Shown here piece by piece: positions 7,457 through 16,660 of a DNA stretch of 64,000 nt. The notes below the pieces were generated by a model. The model saw nothing but the letters and a program-made list of their open reading frames with translations, was not told the origin of the DNA and ran no database searches. Position 1 is the stretch's first letter, and each line of letters starts with the position of its first letter. Source of the DNA: Natronomonas moolapensis 8.8.11 (GTDB taxonomy: Archaea > Halobacteriota > Halobacteria > Halobacteriales > Haloarculaceae); assembly GCF_000591055.1 (NCBI RefSeq), contig NC_020388.1:2356001-2420000 (forward strand), in the 5' to 3' direction. A program made the translations under genes and the position numbers.

Positions 7457-9112
7457 TCAGCGGTGGCGTTCGACGAACTCGTTGGTCCCCTCGTCGGTCC
7501 CGGCGACGACTAACTCGTCGTCCGCTTCGATCCGGAAGTCGGCGTCGAGGTCCGTAAACACGGTGCCGTCGCGCCTGACCGCGACGACGGTACAGCCGGT
7601 TCGTTCCCGCACCTTCGCGTCCCGGAGGCGCTTGCCTTCGAGCGCCGGCGCCGTCGTCGAGACCAACTCGACGCTCGTGTCCACCGAGAGAATCCGCTCG
7701 TCGGTGAGGACCCGCGAGGCGATCGATCGGCCGCTGACCGTCGCCAGCGCGAGGACGTAGTCGGCCCCGGCGCGGTAGGCCTTCCGGACGCCGCCGGTTC
7801 GCTCCGCCCGCGCGACGATTTCGGTCCTCGGGTCGATGTCGCGGACGACGAGCGTCGCGAACTCGGTGAGGGTGTCGTCCGGGAGCGCGAGCACGATCGC
7901 GGACGCCGTCTCGATACCGGCCGCCCGAAGCACGTCCGGGTCGGTCACGTCGCCGACGACGTCCACCCCGTCGTGGTCCCGGAGGTCGACCGTCGTGTGG
8001 GGGACGTCGTGTTCTTCGAGCGCCTTGGAGACGGTTCGGCCGACTTCCCCGTACCCGGCGACGATCACGGCGCCCTCGTCGGACCGGATAGCGCTCGACA
8101 GTTCGGCCGATTTGAGCCGGTCGATCCCATCGCGCCCGCCGGCGAGCAAGAGCACCGTACCGTCTCTGAGCGGTTCGTCGATCGGGGCCGGGGTCTCGAA
8201 CCTGCCGCGGATCCACGCCCCGAGGACGTTCACTCCGTACTCCGCCCGCAGGTCGCTCTCGGCGATCGTCCGACCGGTGATGCGGCTGTTGCGGTGGACC
8301 GGTAGCTCCGCGATCTCGACGTCCTCACCCAGGCTCACGGTGTCGGCCGAGTCCGCGTCGATCCCCGTGGTGAGTTTGCCCGCGAGGCTCTCGCCGAGCG
8401 CCTGCCTCGGCGTCAGGACGTGATCCGCCCCCGCGAGGCGGTGGTACGTCGCGGTGTCGGTGTCCTCGACGACGCTGATGATCGTCGTCTCGTCGGTCGC
8501 CTCGCGGGCGGCGAGGACGATGCTGGCGTCGACCCGATCGGAGACGTCGGCGACGAGCGCCCGCGCCTCCCCCACCGCAGCGGCTTTCAGTTCAGCTGTC
8601 GACTCGGGGTCGCCGTGGATCACCCGGTGGTCGTCCTCGTCGAGCGAGACCGCCCGATCGCGGTCCGACTCGACGAAGACGTACTCGATTCCGTTGGAGT
8701 CGAGTTCGTCGATCAGCGCCTCCGCGCGGGAGGTATCCGAGCAGACGACGACGTGTTCGGCGAGGTCGTCCGTGAGCTCCGTCGGCGGCGAGGGCGACAG
8801 CGCGTCCCGGAACAGCGGCAGGAGGATCGCCGGCAGCGCCAGGAAGAACAGTCCGACGCCGGTGAGATCGAGCAGCATCACGAGCAGGTTCATTTCGGCG
8901 CTCGACCACGGGGAATCGGAGCCGTAGCCGGTCGCGGTGAACGTCTCGACGACCACCTGCGTCGAGTGGAGCAGCGACACCTCGGTTCCCGGGGGCGGGT
9001 ACGGCCCGGGTTCGAACGTCCGCATGCCGAAATCGTAGACGAGTGCCGAGACCGCAACGAGGACGACGATCACGCCCACGTAATACGCGGCACGGCGCTT
9101 GATTCGGCTCAT
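7457..9112 (-). CDS. potassium channel/RCK (TrkA-N, TrkA-C) protein
   Basis: A 551-residue protein. A short membrane part has an N-terminal helix (residues 10-27), a pore loop containing the K+ selectivity filter TATGYG (59-64) and a second helix (about 72-100). Two successive RCK units follow. The first nucleotide-binding domain begins near 119 (HVVVCSDTSRAEAL). The second begins near 340 with a clear NAD-binding GYGEVG. Each unit ends with a TrkA-C domain (about 250-315 and 470-551). The layout fits a 2TM ligand-gated K+ channel. K+ handling is central to salt-in haloarchaea. The first nucleotide-binding domain lacks the usual GxGxxG, so only the second may bind NAD(H). Confidence 0.88.
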   Translation of the reverse strand: MSRIKRRAAYYVGVIVVLVAVSALVYDFGMRTFEPGPYPPPGTEVSLLHSTQVVVETFTATGYGSDSPWSSAEMNLLVMLLDLTGVGLFFLALPAILLPLFRDALSPSPPTELTDDLAEHVVVCSDTSRAEALIDELDSNGIEYVFVESDRDRAVSLDEDDHRVIHGDPESTAELKAAAVGEARALVADVSDRVDASIVLAAREATDETTIISVVEDTDTATYHRLAGADHVLTPRQALGESLAGKLTTGIDADSADTVSLGEDVEIAELPVHRNSRITGRTIAESDLRAEYGVNVLGAWIRGRFETPAPIDEPLRDGTVLLLAGGRDGIDRLKSAELSSAIRSDEGAVIVAGYGEVGRTVSKALEEHDVPHTTVDLRDHDGVDVVGDVTDPDVLRAAGIETASAIVLALPDDTLTEFATLVVRDIDPRTEIVARAERTGGVRKAYRAGADYVLALATVSGRSIASRVLTDERILSVDTSVELVSTTAPALEGKRLRDAKVRERTGCTVVAVRRDGTVFTDLDADFRIEADDELVVAGTDEGTNEFVERHR

Positions 9113-9319
9113 ACCGGCCCGTCGTCACTCGCGGGTAAAAGCGTCCCGACAGCGCGTCGCCGCGTCGGCAGTATATAAGTGGGCCGCGTCGAACGGACGG
9201 ACCGGATCGGGCGGAAACGCGGCACGAGTATATAAATGGAACACGGGGCGGGAACGGGGTCCCACCCGGACTATTTATAAAACGCTCCCGGGACGGGAAC
9301 GGTGCACGCCTCTATGATC
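9113..9319. promoter_or_regulatory. promoter-rich region with three tandem TATA-like units
   Basis: TATA-like boxes occur at 9172-9178 (tatataa), 9229-9236 (tatataaa) and 9274-9282 (tttataaaa). Each is followed by a similar G-rich block (gggcggaaacg, gggcgggaacg, gggacgggaacg). A minus-strand box (gcttttacc, near 9137-9145) is placed to drive the K+ channel gene. No protein-coding gene follows on the plus strand before the mobile element. Confidence 0.55.
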
Positions 9320-9656
9320 TTATAGAGATACAAGGAGAATACTGGTGGCTTTAGCCACCAGGTGAATCCGACAAAAGTTTATGTATAGACACAGTACGTA
9401 TAATTGTGCGTGGGGAACTGGCAGTTGACTCGGTGTTTGCCACGGTTTCTAACCGGAATCAAAAAGTAAGCCGACCACGCCGACAGTCGTAAAACAATCA
9501 GCTATCTCGAAGCCCTTCAGCGGGTACGAGTAACGGCTTCGTGGCAGAGCCACTGGCTGACTGTCCAGCAAACCTGAGACTCCCAACGTTCAGGATTGAC
9601 CTGCTCGGTCAACACCGGGTGGGAGGCCCGCGCCTTTAGCCGCGGGAGGATGTCAC
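9320..9656 (+). mobile_element. non-autonomous IS200/IS605-like element, copy 1
   Basis: A 337-bp element without a transposase gene. One end carries the perfect hairpin ctggtggctttagccaccag (9342-9361). The other carries a cccgcg/cgcggg hairpin followed by gaggatgtcac. Subterminal hairpins without terminal inverted repeats are the hallmark of IS200/IS605 transposons, which move as single-stranded circles. It is nearly identical to copy 3 at 60555, with only a few substitutions seen, and more divergent from copy 2. Short open frames inside it are not coding. It ends 59 bases from the end of the EamA gene. Confidence 0.8.
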
Positions 9657-9714
9657 AAATAGACGCCGACCGGGAGGCGGTGACGGCGCGCGCGACCAGC
9701 ATCGCGCGCGGCGA

Positions 9715-10644
9715 TCAGACGAGCCGCTCGCGGAGGCTCCGTCGAAGCGATACCGGAAGGGTCACCGGCGGGCCGGCGACGAGGAGAAATCCGCTGAAGA
9801 TGACGCCGAAGCCGACCAGCGAGGCGACCGGCAGCGTCTCGCCGAGCAGGCCCCATCCGCCGACCGCCGACACCACGGGGACGAAATAAAACAGCAGGTT
9901 CGCCCGGGTCGCGCCCGCCTCGTCGACGAGCGCGAAGTACGCGAGGTAGGCGATCGCCCCCGAGAACACGCCGACGTACAGAAGCGCCGCGAGCGCGACC
10001 GGCGGCACGGAGAACCCGGGAACGGGTTCGCCGGCCGAGAGGCTGAGCGCGTGCGAGAGGACGGCCGCCAGCGGCACGCCCCAGACCGTGCGGGCGGTGC
10101 TCGACAGCGTCGCCTCGGCGCGGCGGATCACCACGGCACCGAGCGCGCTCGTCACGGCACCGCAGAACAAAATCGGGACGGCGACCCCGTCGCCGAGCAG
10201 CGCCGACGGGTCGGGATCGGCGACCAATCCGACGCCGAGGAGGCCGAGGGCCATCCCGGCCGACCCCCGCACCGAGAGGCGATCCTCCGAGAGCAGGAGG
10301 GCGGCGAACACCGGCGTCAGGATCGGGTTCAGGCTGAACACGACCGCGGCGACGCCGCTCGTGGTGTACTGCTGGCCGACGAACAACAGCGCGTTCGTCA
10401 GCCCGATGACGAGCAGCCCCGTCGCGAGGATGCCGACGACGTCGCCGACGGTCCGGGGCCGCAGTTCCGCACGCGGGAGGCGACTCGCCGCGTACGCCGC
10501 GAGGACGACCGCGCCGATGTCGAAACGGAGCGCGACGAAAAACAGCGGTGGGAAGTGCGCCAGCCCGGCCTTGGCCGCGACGAAGGTCCCACCGAAGAGG
10601 ACGGCGGAGACGACAAACAGCGCGCCGCTTCGCCGCGAGAACAC
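9715..10644 (-). CDS. EamA/DMT-superfamily transporter
   Basis: A 309-residue membrane protein with ten predicted helices arranged as two five-helix EamA repeats. Markers are FGGTFVAAKAGL in the first helix, AALLLSEDRL at the end of repeat 1 and GWGLLGETLPV at the end of repeat 2. The family exports metabolites such as amino acids or nucleobases, and the substrate here cannot be deduced. The start is a GTG at 10644 (MFSRRSGALF); no better ATG is available. The element at 9320-9656 lies just beyond its 3' end and does not interrupt it. Confidence 0.88.
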   Translation of the reverse strand: MFSRRSGALFVVSAVLFGGTFVAAKAGLAHFPPLFFVALRFDIGAVVLAAYAASRLPRAELRPRTVGDVVGILATGLLVIGLTNALLFVGQQYTTSGVAAVVFSLNPILTPVFAALLLSEDRLSVRGSAGMALGLLGVGLVADPDPSALLGDGVAVPILFCGAVTSALGAVVIRRAEATLSSTARTVWGVPLAAVLSHALSLSAGEPVPGFSVPPVALAALLYVGVFSGAIAYLAYFALVDEAGATRANLLFYFVPVVSAVGGWGLLGETLPVASLVGFGVIFSGFLLVAGPPVTLPVSLRRSLRERLV

Positions 10645-10853
10645 GCTATCGGAACACCCCGGCTACGGCTCCGGACGATCGATCGATGTTCGTGGAGGTA
10701 TCGGACACACTGTTCAAAAAGGCCCCGAGACGTATAACGGAATTCCTAAAAAGTTCCACGAAGGGAAACGGATACCCGCAACGAGAGCGGCACACGGCGT
10801 GAAATCCTTTCGCGGGGCGAAGACTGTTTACTTTCGCGCCCGGTGGCTCCGGT

Positions 10854-11648
10854 ATGGCGGTCCCGCTCGAGGAGATGGAGTTCTTGGCTCGCTCGGACAA
10901 CCGGGTCGAAGTGTTGCGGCTGGTGGCGACCGAACCGCACAGTCGGCGGCGCCTCGCCGAAGCCACCGGGGCCTCCCAAGCGACGCTCGGGCGGATCCTC
11001 GAGGACTTCGCCGACCGGTCGTGGGTCGAACGCGACGGGGGCGCGTACGTCGCCACGGCTACCGGGGCGTTGGTGGCCGACGGCGTCGCCGAACTGCTCG
11101 CGATCCTCGAGACCGAGGCCAAACTGCGCGACGTCGTCGGGTATCTGCCCACCGGGGCGATGGGGTTCGACCTGCGCCGCCTCGCCGACGCGACGGTCAC
11201 GGTCCCGACTCGGACGCGCCCGAGCGCGCCGTTGCAGCGCGTCCTCGAGGCGATGGCCGACGCCGACGACCTGCGGGCGTTCTCGCACACGCTCAACGAA
11301 CAGAGCCTCGCCGCGGTCCACGACCGGGTGCGGGCGGGCGATGGGACGTTCGAGGCGGTCCTCTCGGAGAGCGCCATCCGCGCGCTCGCTGTGGATGAGC
11401 GGCTGTGGTCGCAACTGCGGGCGCTCGCCGCCGCCGCAGATGCCGAGGTCCGGGTGCGGGAGGCGGAGATCCCGCTGGCGGTGACCGTCGCCGACGGGAC
11501 GGTCTACCTGCTCGTCCGCGACGACGCGGGGCTTTTGCAGGCCTCACTGCACACCGACGACGGTGACGTCCGGGCGTGGGCGATAGAGACGTTCGAGCGT
11601 TACTGGGAAACGGCGAGTGGCTTCGATCCCGCGGCGTTCGAGGACTGA
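10854..11648 (+). CDS. HTH transcriptional regulator with FilR1-type C-terminal domain
   Basis: A 264-residue regulator. A winged helix occupies residues 5-70 (FLARSDNRVEVLRLVATEPHS...TLGRILEDF). The C-terminal half resembles the haloarchaeal/methanogen FilR1 middle domain (PF08350 type), with SHTLNEQSLAAVHDRVRAGDG and a final Trp-rich stretch ending ERYWETASGFDP. It probably binds DNA as a dimer and senses an unknown ligand through the C-terminal domain. A TATA-like gtttacttt lies about 27 bases before the ATG. Its target is unknown; the divergent EamA exporter is the nearest candidate. Confidence 0.82.
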   Translation: MAVPLEEMEFLARSDNRVEVLRLVATEPHSRRRLAEATGASQATLGRILEDFADRSWVERDGGAYVATATGALVADGVAELLAILETEAKLRDVVGYLPTGAMGFDLRRLADATVTVPTRTRPSAPLQRVLEAMADADDLRAFSHTLNEQSLAAVHDRVRAGDGTFEAVLSESAIRALAVDERLWSQLRALAAAADAEVRVREAEIPLAVTVADGTVYLLVRDDAGLLQASLHTDDGDVRAWAIETFERYWETASGFDPAAFED

Positions 11649-11772
11649 TACTGACAGACAAACGAATATACACACGACGCACGAGGATCACGCCGTTCGA
11701 CGGAGCGACCGGCGGATCACTCGTGAGTCGGTGTTATTCGATTTCGTCCACCAATATGAGGCCGGGGGCCGT

Positions 11773-12249
11773 CTACGCCGCCGCGAACGTGAGGCCGACG
11801 GCGACGGGGACGAGGACCGCGAGGTAGACGGCCGCGGAGACGGCCCATCCCCGCGCGGTCGCCCGCCGACGCGCTCGGTCGAGTCCCGGGGCACGCGGCA
11901 GCGGGACGACGAGAAAGAACGCGACCATCAGAACGTACAACACGAGCGTCGTCGCCGCGACCGACAGCGCCGAGGCGCCGCCGAGCAGCGTTTCGGCCAG
12001 CAACGACCCGTAGACGAACAGGAGACCGGTGCCGATTCCGGCGCCGTAGTGGGCGACGGCGGCGAGGCGGGCGGGCGCGTCGTCTGGGTGGGTCCTCGTC
12101 AACACGCCGGCGGCGACCCGCGGCGGGGTCGTCCCCTCCGGAAGCCGCGCCATCGCCCGGTCCATCGCGAGGAGTGCAGCGACGGCGGCGAGGAGGCCGA
12201 TCGGGAAGCGAGCCGCCACGGAGACCGACGAGAGCCCGCTGAGGGTCAT
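11773..12249 (-). CDS. uncharacterised membrane protein
   Basis: A 158-residue protein with four hydrophobic stretches: residues about 10-30, 60-85, 90-115 and 135-155. I recognise no catalytic motif. A cytoplasmic loop carries a cluster of Arg (DRARRRATARGW). The ATG at 12249 (MTLSGLSSVS) is chosen over a start 25 codons upstream because the extra residues are Pro/Arg/Cys-rich and unlike haloarchaeal proteins. It lies between two regulator genes, with no clear operon partner. Confidence 0.68.
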   Translation of the reverse strand: MTLSGLSSVSVAARFPIGLLAAVAALLAMDRAMARLPEGTTPPRVAAGVLTRTHPDDAPARLAAVAHYGAGIGTGLLFVYGSLLAETLLGGASALSVAATTLVLYVLMVAFFLVVPLPRAPGLDRARRRATARGWAVSAAVYLAVLVPVAVGLTFAAA

Positions 12250-12354
12250 ACCGTTCGATGGCGCCGGCGGTGTATGAACGCGCCGATCCCGGATGCAGGC
12301 GGCCGGGCAGCGCGCCGCGGGCACTCGCTGCGGTCCTCTCTGGCTCTCCCTTGC

Positions 12355-12879
12355 TCACACCCGCCCGCACCCGTGGAGATTCTCGAGGATCTCCGGGTCG
12401 GTCCGGAACTTCAAGACGTTCGTCATGAGCGAGTTCCGGATGTTGTCGACGACCGGGCCGTGGCGCGTGTAGAACTCGTGGATCCACCGCGATTGGGACT
12501 CCCGGTCGGTGAACATCATCACCGATTTCCACTGGTACTCGCCGTCCGAGAGGAAATACAAGAGCGTGTTGTGTGAATCCCTGATGTACTCCATCGCCTC
12601 GCGCCACCCCGCCTCGAAGTGCTCGGGATCGAACTTGAACTCGAAGAGCGCGAAGTAAAAGTACGCCTCGTTTGGGATGATCGCCTCCCGGAAGACGCCC
12701 TCCTCGCGCATCGATCGGATCGACTCGGAGACGGTGACGTGGGAGACGTCGATGTCGTGTTTCGCTGCCAAGATGTCGGCGAGTTCCCGCGAGGAGAGCT
12801 GTGGATCCCGCGACAGTTCGCGCAACACCAAGACGTCGCGCTCTTTGAATTCCCACTCCGGCGGGTCGCGTGCTGTCAT
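12355..12879 (-). CDS. winged-HTH regulator, Lrp/AsnC-like
   Basis: A 174-residue regulator. The N-terminal winged helix spans about residues 10-75 (FKERDVLVLRELSRDPQLSS, then SHVTVSESIRSMREEGVF). An alpha/beta ligand-sensing half follows (AYFYFALFEFKFDPEHFE...TLLYFLSDGEYQWKSVMMF). It resembles the Lrp/AsnC family in order of parts but lacks a textbook RAM domain. The ATG at 12879 is the natural start. It may control the adjacent surface-protein region, but nothing in the sequence proves that. Confidence 0.82.
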   Translation of the reverse strand: MTARDPPEWEFKERDVLVLRELSRDPQLSSRELADILAAKHDIDVSHVTVSESIRSMREEGVFREAIIPNEAYFYFALFEFKFDPEHFEAGWREAMEYIRDSHNTLLYFLSDGEYQWKSVMMFTDRESQSRWIHEFYTRHGPVVDNIRNSLMTNVLKFRTDPEILENLHGCGRV

Positions 12880-13160
12880 ACCTCATACATCGTCTGCCCG
12901 GGTACTGTCAGTTTCGGTGCAGAGCGACCGGCGAGGTCCGCGTCGGCACACGGTCGGACTGGGTGGGTCCGTCGCTCCCGCGTGGGCATCCGCAGCCACC
13001 GGTATCGATGCGCTAGTCCGCAGGAACACCCGGCACCCGAGGTTGTCCCCCGTCGTGTCGGCGACCCCTCGTTCGTCGTCTGCTTCAAGCAGTACGCGCG
13101 GCGCCCCGCCCACGACGGAAAGGTTGATTCACTCGGCCGGCCGAACGAGGATACAAACGA

Positions 13161-14315
13161 ATGCTCCGGAAGATTGCCGGACAGGTGGGGACTGTCGTGC
13201 TCGTCGCCGTGCTCGTCTCGCTCGTGGTCGGGCAGGCGCTCGGCCAGCCGGTGTTGCTCGCCTACGTCGAATCGGGGAGTATGGAGCCAACGATCGACGA
13301 GGGCGATGGGTTCGTTGCGATCCCTTCGGTCGTCGCCACGACACCACAGGAGGGCGATGTCGTCACCTTCCGCGCCGAGGAGATCGAGGGGGGCGGGCTC
13401 ACGACCCATCGGATCGTCGACGAGACACCGGAGGGATACGTCACCAGAGGTGACGCCAACCCCTTCACCGACCAGGACGGCGGCGAGCCCCCGGTCACCG
13501 AGGGCGATATCGTCGCGAAGGCGCTGCAGATCGGCGGCTACACCGTAACGATCCCCCGCCTCGGCACCGGGATCGAGGCGGTCCAGGGCGTGCTGTTGGC
13601 GGTGACGACCGCCATCGCCGGGGCGTTCGGCCTGGGTGCCAACCTCACCGCCGAGACGGTCGGATTCGGGCTGTTCGGCTTCGGACTCGTGCTGTTCGTC
13701 GCCTCCCTCGTCGGCGAGCGACGCGGGTCTCCGGAGCGCGACAGGCGGCGCTCTCGGCGGCGCACCGGGCAGCTCGACACCCGGGTGATCGCGCTCGTAA
13801 TGATGCTCGTCGTGCTCGTGCCGGCCAACGCCGCGATGATCCTCCCCGCCGGGCCGACGGAGATCACCGTCGACGGCGACGACGTGGCCGAGGCCGAGGG
13901 CGTCAGCGCCGGCGACGCGGTCGACGCCGAACTCACGATCCGCAACGACGCGTTCCTGACGATGGTGTTCACCTTCGAGTCGGCGAGCGAGGACGTGGCG
14001 ATCGACCGGGAGGCGCTGTCGATACCGCCCGGGGGGGAGACGACGGTGACCGCGTCGGTGCCGGCGCCGGAGCCGGGGACCGAGCGGACGATCACGATCG
14101 AGGAGCGGCGCTACTTCCTCCTGGGTCCCGAGTCGGCGATCACCTGGCTGCACGACGTGCGGCCGCTGGCCGCCATCGGCGCGCTGAATCTCTTCATCGG
14201 CGCGAGCGTCTTCGGGTTCGTCGGCGGGCTGTTCGGCTTCGGACCCTCGCGGTTCAGGGAGACCGACCGCGGTGTCCCGCTTTTGATGCGGGTGAAACGA
14301 CAGCTCCGGCGGTGA
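13161..14315 (+). CDS. signal peptidase I, SipW/archaeal (Ser-His) type
   Basis: A 384-residue S26 signal peptidase. An N-terminal helix (7-27) is followed by the catalytic ESGSMEPT with nucleophile Ser40. The general base is His83 in TTHRI, not Lys, as in archaeal, ER and SipW enzymes. RGDANPFTDQ around 96-105 is the conserved Asp box. Two more helices flank a basic loop. The last third is an extracytoplasmic beta domain (residues ~232-325) plus a final helix, making it much longer than minimal enzymes. A SipW-type enzyme next to several DUF1102-type secreted proteins suggests it processes them. It is convergent with the DUF5305 gene. Confidence 0.92.
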   Translation: MLRKIAGQVGTVVLVAVLVSLVVGQALGQPVLLAYVESGSMEPTIDEGDGFVAIPSVVATTPQEGDVVTFRAEEIEGGGLTTHRIVDETPEGYVTRGDANPFTDQDGGEPPVTEGDIVAKALQIGGYTVTIPRLGTGIEAVQGVLLAVTTAIAGAFGLGANLTAETVGFGLFGFGLVLFVASLVGERRGSPERDRRRSRRRTGQLDTRVIALVMMLVVLVPANAAMILPAGPTEITVDGDDVAEAEGVSAGDAVDAELTIRNDAFLTMVFTFESASEDVAIDREALSIPPGGETTVTASVPAPEPGTERTITIEERRYFLLGPESAITWLHDVRPLAAIGALNLFIGASVFGFVGGLFGFGPSRFRETDRGVPLLMRVKRQLRR

Positions 14316-14413
14316 GTCCAGCGGCGGCGAGCGGTGGACGCACGGTCGTCTCTCGGGTCGAGCGAAGCGATCCGCCGGGGACCGAGCAGGTGCAGCGCGT
14401 CGCTCCCGGCGAG

Positions 14414-15709
14414 TTACGGGTTCCGGGGGTCGCTGTCACCGTCGCGGACCGGCGAGCCCTCGCCAGCCGACTCGTCCCCGTCGTCGGCGTCGGAGCCGGC
14501 TCCGGGGGGGTCTCCGGTCGCGCTCCCGTCCCCGCCGCCGACTGCCACGTCGATCCCGCCGTCGACGGCGGGCGAGACGGCCTCGGCGACGACGTCGGGG
14601 GGATCGAAGCGGTACTCGATGTCGTCGACGACGGTGGCGTACCGCGGCGTCGGCTCGACGCGCTCGACGACCCGGCGGTCGCTGTCGATGGCGGTGTCGA
14701 CGGCGTCCTCGAGGCTGTCCAACTCGATCACGCGGTCGGCGCTCTCGTCGGGCAACGTCCCGCGGGAGATCCACTCGTCGTAGTCTTCGCGGGCGCGCTG
14801 GAAGGTGAGCCGGCGGCGCTCGGCCGGCGAGACCGCGAAGGCGCCGCGGTGCGTGAGCCCCCCGACGCCGAGCGCGCCGAGCAACCCGAGGACGACCAGC
14901 GCGGGGCCGCCGTACAGCTCCGCCGGGGAGTGCTCGACGGGGACCTCGACGGTGGCGGTCGCCTCGTAGGGCTCGCTCGAATCGACCTCGCTGTCGACGC
15001 TGTAGGTGCCGCCGTCGGGCTCGAGCCTGAGTCGGTCGGTGCGTTCCTCGGTGAAGCGCTCGCCCTCGACCTCGGCCTCGAAGGTCGTATCGGCGACGAC
15101 GACGATCTCGCGCGTGCCGGGGGAGGCACCGAGGTCCTCCTCGATCCGGTCGAGGCGGTTCGTCAGTTCGGTCGCGTTGGTCTCGAACTGGACGATGTGG
15201 GTCTCCCCGGGCGGGAGCCGATCGATCTCCTCGCTCGCGAGCGGGTCGATCTGTCGCCAGTACGTGACGGTCTCCGTCTCACCGTCATCGGTGTCGACCT
15301 CCTCGGTGGCCTGCAGCACGAGCCGGAGGTCGACCCGCCCGGTCGCGGTGTCGGCGTCGCCGGAGTGGCTGAGGCGATACTGCCCGTCGAGTACCGGCGA
15401 TATCCGGGTGAAGTAGAGTTCGCGCTCGGAGAGGCGCTGCCCGCGGTCGAAGACGATGCTGGTGTTCGAGACCACGGCGCTGTGGGAGAACCCTGCGTCC
15501 GGCTCCCAGGTCCCGACGGTCTGGGTCTCGAACCGCGTCTCGGGGGCCGTCTGCACGTCGTACGTGAGATAGCCGCCCCCGGCGGCGACGACCAGGAAGA
15601 CGAGGATCGCGACGACGGCGTAGCGGCCGGCGAGCGAGCGCGTCGACGGCGAGAGCCGGCGGTGAAGCCTGTCGGTGATCTCGCTCTCGCCCCCATCCCC
15701 ACCGCTCAT
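14414..15709 (-). CDS. DUF5305 membrane protein
   Basis: A 431-residue protein. It has a short cytoplasmic start, a helix (AVVAILVFLVVAAGGGYLTY), a long extracytoplasmic beta-rich domain of ~230 residues, a second helix near residue 265 (GGPALVVLGLLGALGVGGL) and an acidic cytoplasmic tail rich in Gly/Asp/Ser. This matches DUF5305, a haloarchaeal family of unknown function. It is convergent with the signal peptidase, and the two likely serve the same secretion or surface-assembly process. ATG 15709 is used; a TTG 18 codons upstream would also stay in frame. Confidence 0.78.
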   Translation of the reverse strand: MSGGDGGESEITDRLHRRLSPSTRSLAGRYAVVAILVFLVVAAGGGYLTYDVQTAPETRFETQTVGTWEPDAGFSHSAVVSNTSIVFDRGQRLSERELYFTRISPVLDGQYRLSHSGDADTATGRVDLRLVLQATEEVDTDDGETETVTYWRQIDPLASEEIDRLPPGETHIVQFETNATELTNRLDRIEEDLGASPGTREIVVVADTTFEAEVEGERFTEERTDRLRLEPDGGTYSVDSEVDSSEPYEATATVEVPVEHSPAELYGGPALVVLGLLGALGVGGLTHRGAFAVSPAERRRLTFQRAREDYDEWISRGTLPDESADRVIELDSLEDAVDTAIDSDRRVVERVEPTPRYATVVDDIEYRFDPPDVVAEAVSPAVDGGIDVAVGGGDGSATGDPPGAGSDADDGDESAGEGSPVRDGDSDPRNP

Positions 15710-16108
15710 TCCGGCCTCGCCCCCGACGGCCGCCGCGACGACGTCCCGGAGCGAACGATACAACCTGTGAGCCAGCGTTCACGTCGACCCCCCATACCCG
15801 CCGGGCCGGACGGCACGCTAAAGGGTCTTTCCCTTCCGGTGGGCACGCGCCGCCTGTCGCTCCCGCAGTCGTATTTCATTTATATATCGATAGGACCGAA
15901 TTGGTGGTATTGACCGGTTAGCCGTCTCGATTCCGACAGACGCGGGACGGACGCGAGACAGACGCGTGTCGGACCCCGCGAGACGGACGTAACGAAGGAA
16001 ATCGGCACACAGCGGGCTGGAAGACGGTCGATCTTACCGCGTCAAACCGCCGTTCACGCCGACCCGTATATTTATATTCTTGCCCTATGTTATTACTCAA
16101 TGTAGCAA
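15710..16108. other. gene-free stretch with two divergent TATA regions
   Basis: No coding region is visible. tttatatatcg (15879-15889) can act as a TATA box for the DUF5305 gene on the minus strand. tatatttata (16067-16076) is the plus-strand TATA for the DUF7344 operon. Between them lies a run of related cagacgcg and gacggacg words (15935-15990) that could be regulator sites. Confidence 0.5.
16067..16076 (+). promoter_or_regulatory. TATA box of the DUF7344 operon
   Basis: tatatttata lies about 35 bases before the TTG start at 16109. This predicts transcription starting near 16098-16102 with a leader of about ten bases. Confidence 0.6.
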
Positions 16109-16660
16109 TTGGGTGGGACTACGTTGCACACGACACAAGCTTCGACGGGATCAGACGTGTTCAGTTTGCTCAGCAACCAGCGACGGCGTTACGCCGTCCA
16201 GGCGTGTCAACACCTCGACACGCCGATCGAACTCGGCGAGCTCGCCGAGTACGTCGCCGCCGAGGAGTGCGGCAAGTCGATCTCGGAGATCACCAGCGAA
16301 GAGCGCCGGCGGGTGTACACCTCCCTCCAGCAGGTCCACATCGACAAACTCGAGGAGGCGGGGGTGATCGAGTGCGACCGCAAGACGATCGAACCCACCG
16401 ACCGCCTGGAGGAGCTGGAGTTCTACCTCGAGGTCGTCCCGGGCGACGAGATCCCGTGGGCGGAGTACTATCTGGGGCTCTCGGGGGTCGCGGCGGTCGT
16501 GACCGCCGGCGCGTGGGTGGGCATCTACCCGGATGCGGTGCCCGCCGTCGCGTTGCTCGCGCTCTTCGTCGGGGTGTTCGCGGTGTCGGCGGGGATGCAC
16601 TACGTCCAGACGAAGCGGCACAAACTGGACGCGGGACTCGGGGGGGATGCGGATGCGTGA
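16109..16660 (+). CDS. DUF7344 winged-helix membrane regulator
   Basis: A 183-residue protein. The N-terminal winged helix is of the haloarchaeal DUF7344 type (VFSLLSNQRRRYAVQACQHL, RRRVYTSLQQVHIDKLEEAG), residues ~17-100. A C-terminal pair of helices (GLSGVAAVVTAGAWVGIYP and AVPAVALLALFVGVFAVSA) would anchor it in the membrane. Such proteins are thought to be DNA-binding or signalling proteins tied to the envelope. The start is TTG 16109: an ATG at 16100 is followed at once by a stop, and the ATG at 16087 is out of frame. Its stop overlaps the next gene by eight bases, so the secreted protein downstream is coupled to it. Confidence 0.8.
   Translation: MGGTTLHTTQASTGSDVFSLLSNQRRRYAVQACQHLDTPIELGELAEYVAAEECGKSISEITSEERRRVYTSLQQVHIDKLEEAGVIECDRKTIEPTDRLEELEFYLEVVPGDEIPWAEYYLGLSGVAAVVTAGAWVGIYPDAVPAVALLALFVGVFAVSAGMHYVQTKRHKLDAGLGGDADA

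Noticed and set aside
9517-9702. Open frames inside element copy 1 as coding genes
   Set aside because: They change between the copies, lack transposase motifs and run across the element end.
12876-14153. A 425-codon minus-strand frame over the signal peptidase
   Set aside because: The plus-strand frame has the SipW catalytic motifs. The minus frame is His/Arg/Asp-rich shadow sequence.
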